A stretch of 64,000 bases of DNA from Selaginella tamariscina (GCA_003024785.1 PUQB01000753.1:39568-103567), one strand, 5' to 3'. Positions 25,265 to 36,058 are shown, counted from the stretch's first letter. Notes: a model not told the origin generated them from the letters alone. Program-made: numbers and translations.

Positions 25265-26045
25265 GGCGGGATTAATCCCGCCACGAATCCCTCCGACGAG
25301 GAACGGTCGGCGGGATTAATCCCGCCGCCGACTCAACCCCTTCGGAGAGAGTCGGCGGGATTAATCCCGCCGCCGACTCAACCCCTTCGGAGAGAGTCGG
25401 CGGGATTAATCCCGCCTTGGACTCCCTCCGACAAGGAAGAGCCGGCGGGATTAATCCCGCCGCCTCTTCCTCCTCGGGGAGTCCGGCGGGATTAATCCCG
25501 CCGACTCTCTCCGACGAGGAAGGGAGTCCGGCGGGATTAATCCCGCCGACTCATCCTCGCCGGAGAGAGTCGGCGGGATTAATCCCGCCGGACTCCCTTC
25601 CTCGTCGGAGGAAGAGGCGGCGGGATTAATCCCGCCGGCTCTTCCTTGTCGGAGGGAGTCCAAGGCGGGATTAATCCCGCCCACAATTCTTACGACGGGG
25701 AATGGGTGGCGGGATTAAACCGCACATAACTCTCTCCAAAACTATGATTTCAAAGAGATCTCGGGATAAATCCTGTCCCCAAATCTTTAAAACAGGAAGT
25801 GGTGGCGAGATTAATCCCGCCACCCCTTCCCTGCCTCCTAAAATGGTTGGCGGGATTAATCCCGCCGACAACTCTTTCTAATAAATTCTGGTAACTCTTC
25901 ATCAGTTGAGAAGGTTATCGACGGGATTAATCCCGCCACTCTTTTTCAGTGGCGGAGAAGCATTGCCCGGGAGATGGTGGCGGGATTAATCCCGCCACTT
26001 CTTCAAAGAGGCGAAAAAGAAATGGCCGGATTAATCCCGCCGCCC
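25265..26045. repeat. Palindrome array 1
   Basis: About 17 units of GGCGGGATTAATCCCGCC, roughly a dozen exact, spaced 39-60 bp. The array begins 155 bp upstream of the first ATG of the leftward DUF7869-like gene. Spacers are GC-rich and themselves repeated (CTCCGACGAGGAA). The part from 25399 to 25682 is a large inverted repeat: 33 bases at 25411-25443 recur exactly, inverted, near 25640-25675. The rightmost units degrade. Confidence 0.97.
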
Positions 26046-27639
26046 CGGTTAACCTAGAATATTAAGTTAAAAGGATATTTAAACGTGATAAATCCCTAAC
26101 GGAATATATTATAATCCTAATGCATTTCTAAACCCCTAAATTGTAATTTTAAGAGAGAATGTAAGAGAGTGAATCTTAATAAGTATTTTTAAATTTGTTT
26201 ATAATACTTACTTGTAAACAGCACTGAAGGCGCCGTGCTTTCCTATAAAGAATAGCACCCAATTTAATCTCGCTCCTGAGATGATCACTATGAAGAAAAA
26301 AGAAGATCTAAAGAGTGAAAAATACAGAAATGAAGAAACCCTTGCCGGAGAAAGAACCAGATCTGAATTTGAGTGGGAAATTAAATGCATTTTCAAATTT
26401 ACATATGTCAGACCGACAATACATATGTCAGAAATTCAAATTTTTAAAAAGAACAGAAAATAAAATTTAAGATGAGTTGACACAAATATCCGACACTCTG
26501 ACATATATACTCTCCAGTTCCAATGAGTATTTTAAAATTGCATTTAATGTTATTCAAGTGATTCAAGCTGTTTAATATTACGAAATTTTAGACTATATTC
26601 TACATTCTTAGTATTCAAGTATATTTATATTATATATATATATAAATATACTTATACAATAAATAAATTGATATATTATTATGTATCATTTAAAATATAT
26701 TCATAGTCTGTTTATTATTATTATTTTCTTAATTACTCGAGTATTTAGTTTTCATTTCCTAGTATCAATGGGATATTCTTTAATATTTTATTAATATTTG
26801 AAGAATATTCTAATATTAAACCTGATTATCATAATTAAATTAGTCTTGTTCTTAATTATTGCAGTAATTATTCTACATTTGTATATATTAATGGGATTTT
26901 CTCAATTAATTTGTTATTATTTCAAGAATATTCATGTGTTAAACCTTATTATCAATATTAAATTAATACACACTATGAACATATTTTAAATTATACATAA
27001 TAATACATCATTTTATCTAATATATAGTCATATATAGTTTTAATAATATATATATTAATATCATTTCCTTAATTACTTGAGTAATTAATCTTCTTTATAT
27101 TAATGGGATATTCTTTATTATTTTCTTATTATTCCAAGAATATTCCAATATTAAACATGATTATGATAATTAATTTAGTTAATTATTTGAGTACTTAATT
27201 TACATTTGTATATATTAATGGGATTTTCTCAATTAATTTCTTATTATTTCAAGAATATTTCAATGTTAAACCTTTTTATCAATATTAAATTAATATATAT
27301 TATTAAAACTATATATGGCTATATATTAGATAAAATCATATATTATTATGTATAATTTAAAATATGTTCCTAGTGTGTTTATTAATTTTATTTTCTTAAT
27401 TATTCGATGTTTGTTTTGCACACATATATAAACACAATCATAAATTTACACACGCATTACAAGAACTTACAAAAACACATATGCACACACATGCACAACC
27501 CTAAACCAAACTGAAGAAATATGTTGCTTCTTTATTGAAAACATCATGTTCAACGCATGTATGATATATGTACTCAATCTGTGTATATGTAACACATTGA
27601 ATTTACATGTGTAATATTTATATTAAGCTTGTTGGGAGC
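26046..27639. other. Non-coding AT-rich centre, left part
   Basis: No gene. A diverged unit recurs about four times (near 26768, 26888, 27103 and 27217): TTAATGGGATATTCTTTA or TTAATGGGATTTTCTCAATT followed by AAGAATATTC and TTAAACCTG/TTTAAACC-like sequence, giving a degraded tandem repeat of about 110-215 bp spacing. Several AATATT palindromes resemble those at the element ends. Confidence 0.65.
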
Positions 27640-27676
27640 AAACCCTAAACCCTAAACCCTAAACCCTAAACCCTAA
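27640..27676. repeat. Interstitial telomere-type repeat
   Basis: About five tandem copies of AACCCTA (plant TTTAGGG telomere type) in the element centre. Confidence 0.9.
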
Positions 27677-28204
27677 TATGTAACACAATGAATTTACTCA
27701 TGTAATATGTATGTATGTCTGTGTGTATACACGTGTGCATGTATATATGTGTACTCTGTATGTATATATGTGTACTTTCTGTCTTCTCTCATACATACAC
27801 ACCATGCATGATCCATGTTAATATGTACTGTCTCTCTTCTCTCAAACATACACACCATGCATGATCTATAATATGTACTCGGTCTCTCTAATATTATGTA
27901 CTAATATGTATGTATGTCTGTGTGTATAATACACACCATGCATGATCCATATTAATATGTACTGTCTCTCTTCTCTCATATACTATGTATGTATATCTGT
28001 GTATAATATGTGTAAGTATATATGTGTACTAATATATGCAATGTGTACAAAAATAATTTTTCAACACTCTCTCTTCTCTCATACATACACACCATGCATG
28101 ATCCATCCTAAATCCAAAACCCTAAACCCTAAACCCTAAACCCATGTAATATGTGTGTATGTCTGTGTGTATACACGTGTGTATGTATATATTATGTGTA
28201 TTAA
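27677..28204. other. Non-coding centre with CATGCATGATCCAT repeats
   Basis: No gene. The phrase ACACACCATGCATGATC recurs near 27797, 27850, 27925 and 28087, mixed with TGTATGTATATCTGTGTAT-type microsatellite-like DNA. A second telomere-type run lies inside at 28116-28144. Confidence 0.65.
28116..28144. repeat. Second interstitial telomere-type repeat
   Basis: About three to four copies of AACCCTA, preceded by the related AAATCCAAAACCCTAAA. Confidence 0.85.
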
Positions 28205-28360
28205 AGGAATGTTAGAAGTTTATTCATGGGGCAAAATTACAACCAACAATTCCACGATTTTCCTTTACCTACTATGCCGTTTGTGCTACTACTCTAGCTA
28301 GCTAAAAATACTATGTACACCTTAGACCTCACTACCTCACTACGTCAGCAGCCACGTCAG
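28205..28360 (-). mobile_element. Short retroposed insertion, possible mRNA 3' end or SINE
   Basis: A 156 bp sequence without similarity to the surrounding microsatellite DNA is flanked by the 13 bp direct repeat TTATGTGTATTAA (28192-28204 and 28361-28373). On the minus strand it carries AATAAA at about 28223, roughly 15 bases before its end, as a polyadenylation signal would be placed. A long target duplication with a 3'-end signal suggests LINE-mediated retroposition of a transcript fragment. There is almost no poly-A tail left. Confidence 0.55.
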
Positions 28361-28373
28361 TTATGTGTATTAA

Positions 28374-28686
28374 TATATGCAATGTGTACACATGAAACTT
28401 TAACACTCTCATGGACACACACATGTTAAATCCCTGCATGATTTATATTTTTGAGGTGTATGTGATACACCCACACACACGCACGCCCTAATAATATAAT
28501 GAAAGAAATTCGTTTAGGGCGAATCTATATTTTATTCTTTTTAGGGTTTAAGTATATTCTCAGAAGGAATATTCTATTAGGGTTGATATATATATTTAAT
28601 TCCTTTAGGGTTTAGGTATATTCTTAGGGTTTCAAGAGGCGGCGGCTGTGAAATCGGCGGCGGCGGCTGTGCACACAGGTGAGATC

Positions 28687-28717
<31 letters not shown>

Positions 28718-28933
28718 ATGTATAGGAGTGTGCGTATAATTTTTTTTCTTAGTTTTATCTCTCGCACACACACGCACACTCCTGTGTATGTATATGTGTC
28801 TGTATGATTTATTTGTTTCGCTCACACACGCATACACACGATATACATATACACATATTATATATATACCTATATACATATATACATACATAATTATGTG
28901 TACCAGTATCTTAAATTTTTTTATTGATCTTGC

Positions 28934-29008
<75 letters not shown>

Positions 29009-29116
29009 ATATATATATATATATTATGTTGTACCAGTATCTGTAAATTTTTTTTTATTGATCTATCTCTCCCACACACACGCGCACTGCTTTACACACA
29101 CAACACACACACACAC

Positions 29117-29187
<71 letters not shown>

Positions 29188-29875
29188 TCAATGCATATTA
29201 ACAAATAGTATACAACACTAGTTTATATATATGCTTATATATTCATAATATACACACATATATATGTGTGTGTTTATCTGTATAATTTTATTTATTTATT
29301 AGTTTTATCTCTCGCACACACACGCACACTCCTGTGTATGTATATGTGTGTGTGTGTGTGTTTGTTTATCTGTATGATTTTATTTGTTTCGCTCACACAC
29401 GCATACACACAATATACATATACACATATATATATACCTATATACATATATACATACATACAACACTAGTTTATATATATGCTTATATATTCACAGACTC
29501 TCTCTCTTTCTCTATAGATTATATATCTATATACACACATATATATGTGTGTGTTTATCTGTATAATTTTATTTATTTATTAGTTTTATCTTTTGCACAC
29601 ACACGCACACTCCTGTGTATATATATATGTGTGTGTGTGTGTTTGTTTATCTGTATGATTTTATTTGTTTCGCTCACACGCATACACACGATATACATAT
29701 ACACACATATATATACCTATGTACACACATATATTAGGTGTACCAGTACTGTATAAGTTTATTTATTTATCTATCTCTTGCACACACACGTACACTCCTA
29801 TACATACATACATACATACATATATATACACACACACACATATATATGTGTGTGTTTTTATCTCGCTAAGCCCTC
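28374..29875. other. Non-coding centre, microsatellite-rich right part
   Basis: No gene. Long (CA)n, (TG)n and (TA)n runs occur, notably 28937-29025 and about 29097-29184. A block of about 285 bp (ATCTGTATAATTTTATTTAT, CTCGCACACACACGCACACT, CGCTCACACACGCATACACA) is present near 29255 and 29540, with partial copies near 28745 and 29770. At 28504-28640 there is a short GGCGGCGGCTGTG stretch next to AGGGTTT-rich DNA. Confidence 0.7.
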
Positions 29876-29877
29876 GA

Positions 29878-31172
29878 GCGGCGGGATTAATCCGCCGCTA
29901 TATAGTTGGGGCCATGGCGGCGGGATTAATCCCGCCGCCGAGGCCCTTCAGGCATGGGTGAGCTCTACGACAAACCGAAGAGCGGCGGGATTAATCCCGC
30001 CGCCCATAGCCTGCGTGAGGGGCCTCGGCGGCGGGATTAATCCCGCCGCTCATCCATGCCCTGCGCGGAATGCGGCGGGATTTATCTCGCCGGCAATGGC
30101 CTGTGTGAAGGTTCTAATGGGCGGGATTAATCCCGCCGGATTCCGCGTAGTGCATTTACAGGGAATGGGCGGCAGGATTAATCCCGCCGCTCTTCGGTTT
30201 GTCGTAGAGCGGCGGGATTAATCCCGCCGCCCAGGGAATTCACGCAGGACATGAACGCCGGGATTAATCCGGCCCCACGCTCATGCCCTTCGCGGAGGGC
30301 GGCGGGATTAATCCCGCCGTTCATGTCCTGCGTGAATTCCCTGGGCGGCGGGATTAATCCCGCCCCCACCCATCCCTGTTCAAAAATGCCGCAGCCAATA
30401 TATATGTGTGAGCGCATGATTTACGAGAGGGCGGCGGGATTAGCCTCCGAACCTTCATTACCCGGTGGCGAGATTAATCTCCGAACCTTCATTACCCCAT
30501 TGGTATGTTGAATCAATCCCGACTAACTCTGTCTGAGACGGAGAAGGTTTACAAAATACCAATGGAGGGAACCGAGAAGGGTGGTGGGATTAATTTCACC
30601 ATCCCTTACATGGTGGGCGGGATTAATCCCGCCGCGTACGCATGCCCTGCGTGGAATCGGGCGGGATTTATCCCGCCGCCATTGGCCTGCCTGAAGTGCC
30701 TAGGCGGCGGATTAATCCCGCCCGATTCCGCGCAGGGAATTGGCGTCCGGCGGGATTAATCCCGCCGCATAGGGATCGAGTGAAGGCCCTGGGCGGCGGG
30801 ATTAATCCCGCCGAGTCTTCAATGCCTGTTGGAGAAATGAATCTCGCCACCCTTCCTTTTTCTCCATTGGTGAGTTGGACCAATCCCAAACGTTTCTGTC
30901 TAAGACGTAGAAGGTTTACAACATACCAATGGAGGACTGGGAAGGGTGGCGAGATTCATTTAACCATCCCTTACATGGTGGGCGAGATTAATCCCGCCTC
31001 CTTTCTGGAGTCACTGAAGGGGTGTGAGAAATAAATCCTGCCCAGTTCTCTCTGAGACCGAGAAGGGTGGCAAGATTAATTCCGCACTCCCGTTCAAGGC
31101 CTCCAGAAAGGTGGCGAGATTAATCCCGCCCACTCTTTCAGGAGGCATTGAAGGGGTGGCGAGATTAATCCC
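29878..31172. repeat. Palindrome array 2
   Basis: About 25 units of the same palindrome as array 1, about ten exact and the rest diverged (GGCGAGATTAATCCCGCC is a common variant to the right). It ends about 300 bp before the first exon found in the ParB-like gene. Spacers differ from those of array 1 but occur as inverted pairs: 22 bp at 29962-29983 recur inverted at 30189-30210, and 28 bp at 30230-30257 recur inverted at 30318-30345, both exactly. Confidence 0.97.
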
Positions 31173-31287
31173 GCCGCACCTTCCATGTGAATATATATGT
31201 GTATTAGTATATATAAGTTGCATATCTCATTTTATTTACTTTTATCATCTTTCATATATTTCGAGTAAAAGCTAGGAATCTATGTAA

Positions 31288-31374
31288 AACTGTCCAGAGC
31301 TCACATTTGTGGTGGTTCTAAAACGAAATGTTATCTTTCTTTTGCACTAACACAAATGTGAGCTTCGGACAGTT
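31288..31374. repeat. Hairpin between array 2 and the ParB-like gene
   Basis: Arms 31288-31311 and 31351-31374 are inverted copies, 22 of 24 matching (AACTGTCC, then GCTCACATTTGTG), with a loop of 39 bases. Lies in the presumed promoter or 5' leader of the rightward gene. Confidence 0.8.
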
Positions 31375-31516
31375 AATTACGTCTACTTCTCTCTGTGTAT
31401 TATTTTTGTATATTCGGGTTTATACAAGTGTGTGTGCGTTTTTATATAATTTATATTTATAGTGTATTATTTTGCAGAAGGACGATTTGATCAAACAAGG
31501 AGATCGAGTCATTAGT

Positions 31517-34500
31517 ATGGAGTCGTCGTCAAATTCTGGGTAAGAATTAAAATAAAATCTGTTATACTCGGATACTTGAACTAATCATTTTTGTATTCAG
31601 ATGTGGAATTGAGGTGACATTAAAGACAAGAGCAGGAGAAGAGATGGGCAGGGGGATTCTGGAATCAACTTGGCCATATTTTAAGATAAATGGGAAGCGC
31701 ATTGGAGCAACCATGGCTGCTGTCAAATTAACCTCTGTCACATCTCATGGACAAGCAAAACAATGGAAAGTGATTCGCTAGTCAAGCACCCGAAAGCAGG
31801 CTGCGAACCCAGATTGGACGATGCTCGACAGATATGCCTTGTTCCATCCAATGTCACGTTCTCGGATCCAGAGGTCGTCAGTTACAACATTAATCTCGGG
31901 TGGTTTTGTCGACTTGTGGATAATGACGTTCACGTGTTCACTAATGATGTTGACCTTGGAGTTCTTCTTCAACTCAACGAAAGCCCATCTATGGAGGGGA
32001 TCCATCTGGATGTCTACTTCGAAGATCTTCAGACTCATCGAGTAGGTGTATTGTCAGGAGATATTGCTTCACAATACAGAAAATCAGCAAGTGGAGCAAT
32101 CTTCCCTCTTGACATTGAAGAAGAACACAGCGACATCATAAGGGAGATTGAGAAGGTGGCTCGGTCTCAGGTTCTCTACAGATCACGTTCAATTTGCTTA
32201 GGAAGCTTCGGGAGCTGGGAGTGTGCCGAGAACACTAGAACAGCTGCAGTCGGGGATCACACATGTTGATTCGGATCGCAAAAGAAAATCATCAATCGTT
32301 TTGTCAGCTGCACCTGTGGCATCTCATGCTGCAATAAGTCACAAGGAAATGATGTTGGATGATAAGATTTATCCTTGTAGGGTTAAATATTGCAGCGTCA
32401 ACCCAAACTTCAATTACAGGCCACTCAACCAGGAACGTGTAGCTGAGCTCATGGAGAAGATGAAGGACGACAATTCTTATACCGTTCCACATAATGCTGT
32501 TTTGTGTCCATACTATGAAAGAAGGAAGGGTGCTGACAAAGTCTGGATCACAACACCAGAACAACTCATGAAGATTCAGACGGAGAATAAAAGATCTATC
32601 AAGTACTACATCATTAGTGGCCAGCACACAATAACGGCAGCCCAACGACTTCTCGAGAACACAACAAAGGAACGATGGCAACAAAACTTTCCGAGCATAC
32701 CCGTGAGAAGCTGACAAAAAGATCGGCGTTTTTAGCTAAGCCGAATCTCACAATCGAGCAGTACCATAAGTTATCGGCGGAATGGGACGCTGCCGACACC
32801 AACCACTACAACAGCAAAATATGGGAGAAGTTTAAACACACGCGAGCCGTGTGGGAATCTCTTCAGCGACCACAAAGAGCTACCGCAGGGAATACACAAT
32901 CTGCGGAATACCGGGTAAGCAAATTGTTTGGGCGGGATTTATCTCGCCGGTATATTAATCTGTCTTTTTCCTCAGAGAGTTGAAGAAATTGCAGCAGTTG
33001 ATTTTGCCCAGGTGGGCGGGAAGGAAACATCATTTCTGATGATGTTGATTTCTTGCCCCGAAGATAGGATCTTTGCCAAATGGTTGGGGATTATGGAATC
33101 CTTTTCAAAAGGAACACTGAAGAAGAAGCAGACAAGTGAAGGGGAGCCCTCAGAAAAGTCTGCAAAGAAACCCAGTAAGACGCCGAAGGCTAAGTCTGTT
33201 CAATCTACAAAGGATGTAGACAACGATTTCAAGCTCACATGGTTGAAGCCTTTAAATGGAACAACGATGGAGGAGATGGAAGTCTTGGCTGATTTGGTGA
33301 TCGATGGCAAACTACAAATAATAACAGCAGCCCAACCTCTCCTTTTCATCTCAAGGCAATGGAGTTGAAGACGGTCAGGCATTTCAAGGAGTGGTTGGGA
33401 ATACACTGCCACAAACTGGGTTGGACCTCGACTTCAACATATGAAGAGGTTAGCAAATATTTGCATGTGACGAACGATGATATGCTTGTCGAATGGGTGA
33501 ACCAATCGGAAGATCTAGGCAAGAATCTATTGCACGCCAACGCCAAAAAGGAGAACATTGGGATGACGCCTTCTCTTATGGCAGTCCTTCAGCAGCGGAG
33601 AACCGAATTGAACCTTATAAAGGAGGATGCTACGAATCACGACAAGCCCTACAGATGTTTGTTGTTAGATTCGGAGACTTTATGGGGTAACATCACTGCT
33701 TGTAGGAAACCGTTTCAATTGTTCGTGATGGATCGGCGGGTGTCAAAAAATCTTTCGACAGATAGGGCACTAGAGGATCTGGTGGAGAAACTTAGCCGTG
33801 CAAGCATATACATAGAAGGTATTTATTATTGAATTCATGCTTGCGCTCTTCACTGATACCTACTTTTTCAGGTATTTATTTCTTGATTCTTGCTCATGTC
33901 ACCGATACTTTTGCCTTCGCCTTCGCCAAGAAGAATAGACATCGTTGGACAGGATTTTATATGAACGATGCTAATCCCAAGTGCATTGACTGTTGTTCAC
34001 TTGGTTGTTAGGAATGCGCCAAACAATTTCAAGCTTCCAAATGACTGGCCAGGCATCTGTTTGCACTCCAACGGCCCTGAACCTCCATCCGATACACCGA
34101 TAGGTATGAGTGACGTATTCGGCAATGTACGTTATCCAAACATTACAAGTCAAGCGGCACGGAGCATCGTCAACTTGATCAGGGGTCCTCACAGTGATGC
34201 GTGGGTTTTTGACTACTGCACTAGGGGGTCCGTCTTGAAGGAGTGTTACCTTCGGCATACATGTGTGTTTGCCGTTGAGAAGGATAAGACCATGGTTGAG
34301 GACCTGAACAAGTGGATAGATTGGGTCTCAACTGAGTACCCCAACGATTCCATAAAGGCGTATTTGAGAAAGTTCCCTCCAGATAAGTGCGATAGCTCTG
34401 AAGGTGAATCTGGTTCAATCTCGGAGTCTGAGAACGAACATTCAATCAGATATTAGACCGGAAGTTATCTCGAGGAGTACAGAACATTCGCACACTCCAG

Positions 34501-34616
34501 GACCCATGGAAACATCAATAGAAGATGCAGAAGATCTTGAACCATCTCACAAGCGGCTTAGACCTTCTTCGCCTCATTCAGAAGGTAATAGCGAAGAAGA
34601 ATTGATAATGAATTGA
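31517..34616 (+). CDS. ParB-fold protein with methyltransferase-like C-terminal region
   Basis: A first exon (31517-31539, MESSSNSG) joins in frame across an intron (31540-31600) to SGCGIEVTLKTRAGEEMGRG. Later segments include VSYNINLGWFCRLVDNDVHV (about 31880-31940) and a ParB/sulfiredoxin-like domain (about 32345-32690) with NYRPLNQERVAELMEKMKDD and YYIISGQHTITAAQRLLE, matching the ParB box. A 61 bp intron (32915-32975) keeps frame. After a lysine-rich linker (about 33105-33200) a distal region contains DAWVFDYCTRGSVLKECYLR and FAVEKDKTMVEDLNKWIDW (about 34195-34320). This resembles motif I of N6/N4 DNA methyltransferases (D-x-F/Y-C-G-x-G, then an acidic residue). A clear DPPY catalytic motif is not seen; LLLDSETLWG (about 33660) may be its degenerate form. 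ParB-methyltransferase fusions are known in bacteria and phages. The frame changes about six more times, so the gene is partly decayed or has unresolved introns. Confidence 0.6.
32931..32948. repeat. Single palindrome unit inside an intron
   Basis: GGCGGGATTTATCTCGCC differs from the array consensus at two positions. It sits within the 61 bp intron (32915-32975) of the ParB-like gene, the only unit found outside the two arrays. Confidence 0.85.
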
Positions 34617-35076
34617 TAGAGTGATGAATAGTTGTAAATGAGTGTAACATAAGGCATTTTTGTATATTTCTTTTATATTTGTACAGAAAATAAATTCTCA
34701 AGGATTAATGAAGCTTTTAGTTCAAACATGGGTCACACATTAACAAGGTAAATAATATACCTTGATAATTTTAAGGTCAGCTAATTATCATTTTGCAGAT
34801 GTAATGAAATAATTGAGAACATGGATTTTCAGCATTGCCATGAGGTAAGAGAGGGGTTTGGCGACAATTTCTTGTGCCACATGTCAGAATGACAGAGTTC
34901 ATGCAGGAAATGGATAATAATGCAGCTCAAAACATCGTTACCATGGGGGCCACTTCAGTTTTTGCATCATCATTTTTATTGGCTTCATTCCGAAATCAAT
35001 TTCTTCAGCGCATGCAATATCTGAATCTTGTAAGGATGATGTACAATTAAATGATGAAGGGATAGGCAACGAAATA
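34617..35076 (+). other. Region between ParB-like and HAD-like genes
   Basis: No complete gene. Possible short exons are seen at about 34685-34750 (ENKFSRINEAFSSNMGHT, ending at AAGGTAAAT) and from about 34800 (after TTTTGCAG). They could belong to the 5' end of the HAD-like gene or the 3' end of the ParB-like gene. Confidence 0.5.
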
Positions 35077-36058
35077 GTGGCAACGGATAAATGTGAAAGG
35101 GAGCAAACAAGTGATTTGCAAAGTATTCAAGAGGCAACGCTATCTCATGTTACTCATGGCCATATTGTGTTGTTGGATGTCAATGGTGTTCTGCTTCATC
35201 GACAAAGGCCCGAGGATAGAAAAAAGAAATCAAACAAGGAGATTTCATTCCTTGTCATGGTAAATTTCGATATGATATTATTTTTCGTCCAGGGTTGGAT
35301 CGTCTCTTTCAAAAGCTTAAGGAGATGGGTGCGCTTGTGGGGATTTGGTCATGCATGCAGATTCATAACTTAACACCGCTGTTGAGTTTACTTAAGAAAC
35401 ATTGTAGTGTTGCAGAAGAGGTGATTCGTAAAGATTGGATTTTTGACCAGCGAATGTGATAAACCTCTCGAATTTCACAATATAAGAAAGGAAAGCAAGC
35501 CATACTTCTTCAAGAATGAAAGAATAATTGGGACTCATGGGGAGATCAGTCGCTTAAGGATAACGAAGAATGCACATATCTTAGTAGTAGACGACTCTCC
35601 TCAGAAGGCTATGCTCAACCAAAACATTGCTTGTATTCATCCAATCACTTTCGATCCATATTCTGATATCGATATCATGGATGAGCTAGTGAACTACTTG
35701 GATACGTGCCTCAGAAAGAAGAATCTCGAAAATTTTTGTGAGCAGTATCCACCGTATCATACATTTCCTGAAGCTTTTCTTTCTCGTGATATTGAATTTT
35801 ATAAAATGAAGGATAGCAACCGGGCGCTTTATAATATTATTCTTAAGGAACGTCAGTTTTTAGATGAGCCTTTATGCAGACCTTCTTATCACATCTTATG
35901 TATTAACAAGGATGGCAACTCCCAATTGCATTCGTGAGAGTGTTAAGTGGTGGCAACAACATCAAGATATTGACCAAAATGATTTGATTAATCCGGAGAG
36001 TGATGATTTAGACAAAATGAAAAGATTTCTTTGTATGATAGAAAGAAAGTATTTATAA
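35077..36058 (+). CDS. FCP1/NIF-type HAD phosphatase-like protein
   Basis: Reads HIVLLDVNGVLLHR (about 35160), then in another frame RYDIIFRPGLDRLFQKLKE and ALVGIWSCMQIHN (about 35270-35370), then ILVVDDSPQKAMLNQN (about 35578) and a C-terminal tail with YPPYHTFPEAFLSRDIEFYK. This is the layout of NIF/FCP1-like HAD phosphatases, which remove phosphate from proteins such as the RNA polymerase II tail. The nucleophile motif is D-x-N-G rather than D-x-D-G/T, as in some plant members, so catalysis may be altered. The frame changes after an A-rich run near 35225 and again near 35450, so this copy is interrupted or has small introns. Same strand as the ParB-like gene. Confidence 0.65.

Noticed and set aside
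25265-26045. CRISPR array
   Set aside because: The regular repeat-spacer look (18 bp repeat, about 26 bp spacers) is superficial. Spacers are repeated and inverted rather than unique, there are no cas genes, and the context is a plant nuclear genome.
27640-27676. Chromosome end
   Set aside because: Only about five telomere-type units, embedded inside a transposon with sequence continuing on both sides.
28577-29961. Open frames in the CA/TA-rich transposon core
   Set aside because: Low-complexity microsatellite translations without domain features or splice context.
29878-31172. Coding region for an AGLIPP or GGINPAA repeat protein
   Set aside because: The palindrome lacks stops in two frames on each strand, so open frames arise by chance. 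Spacers do not keep a common frame and the same pseudo-peptide appears on both strands.
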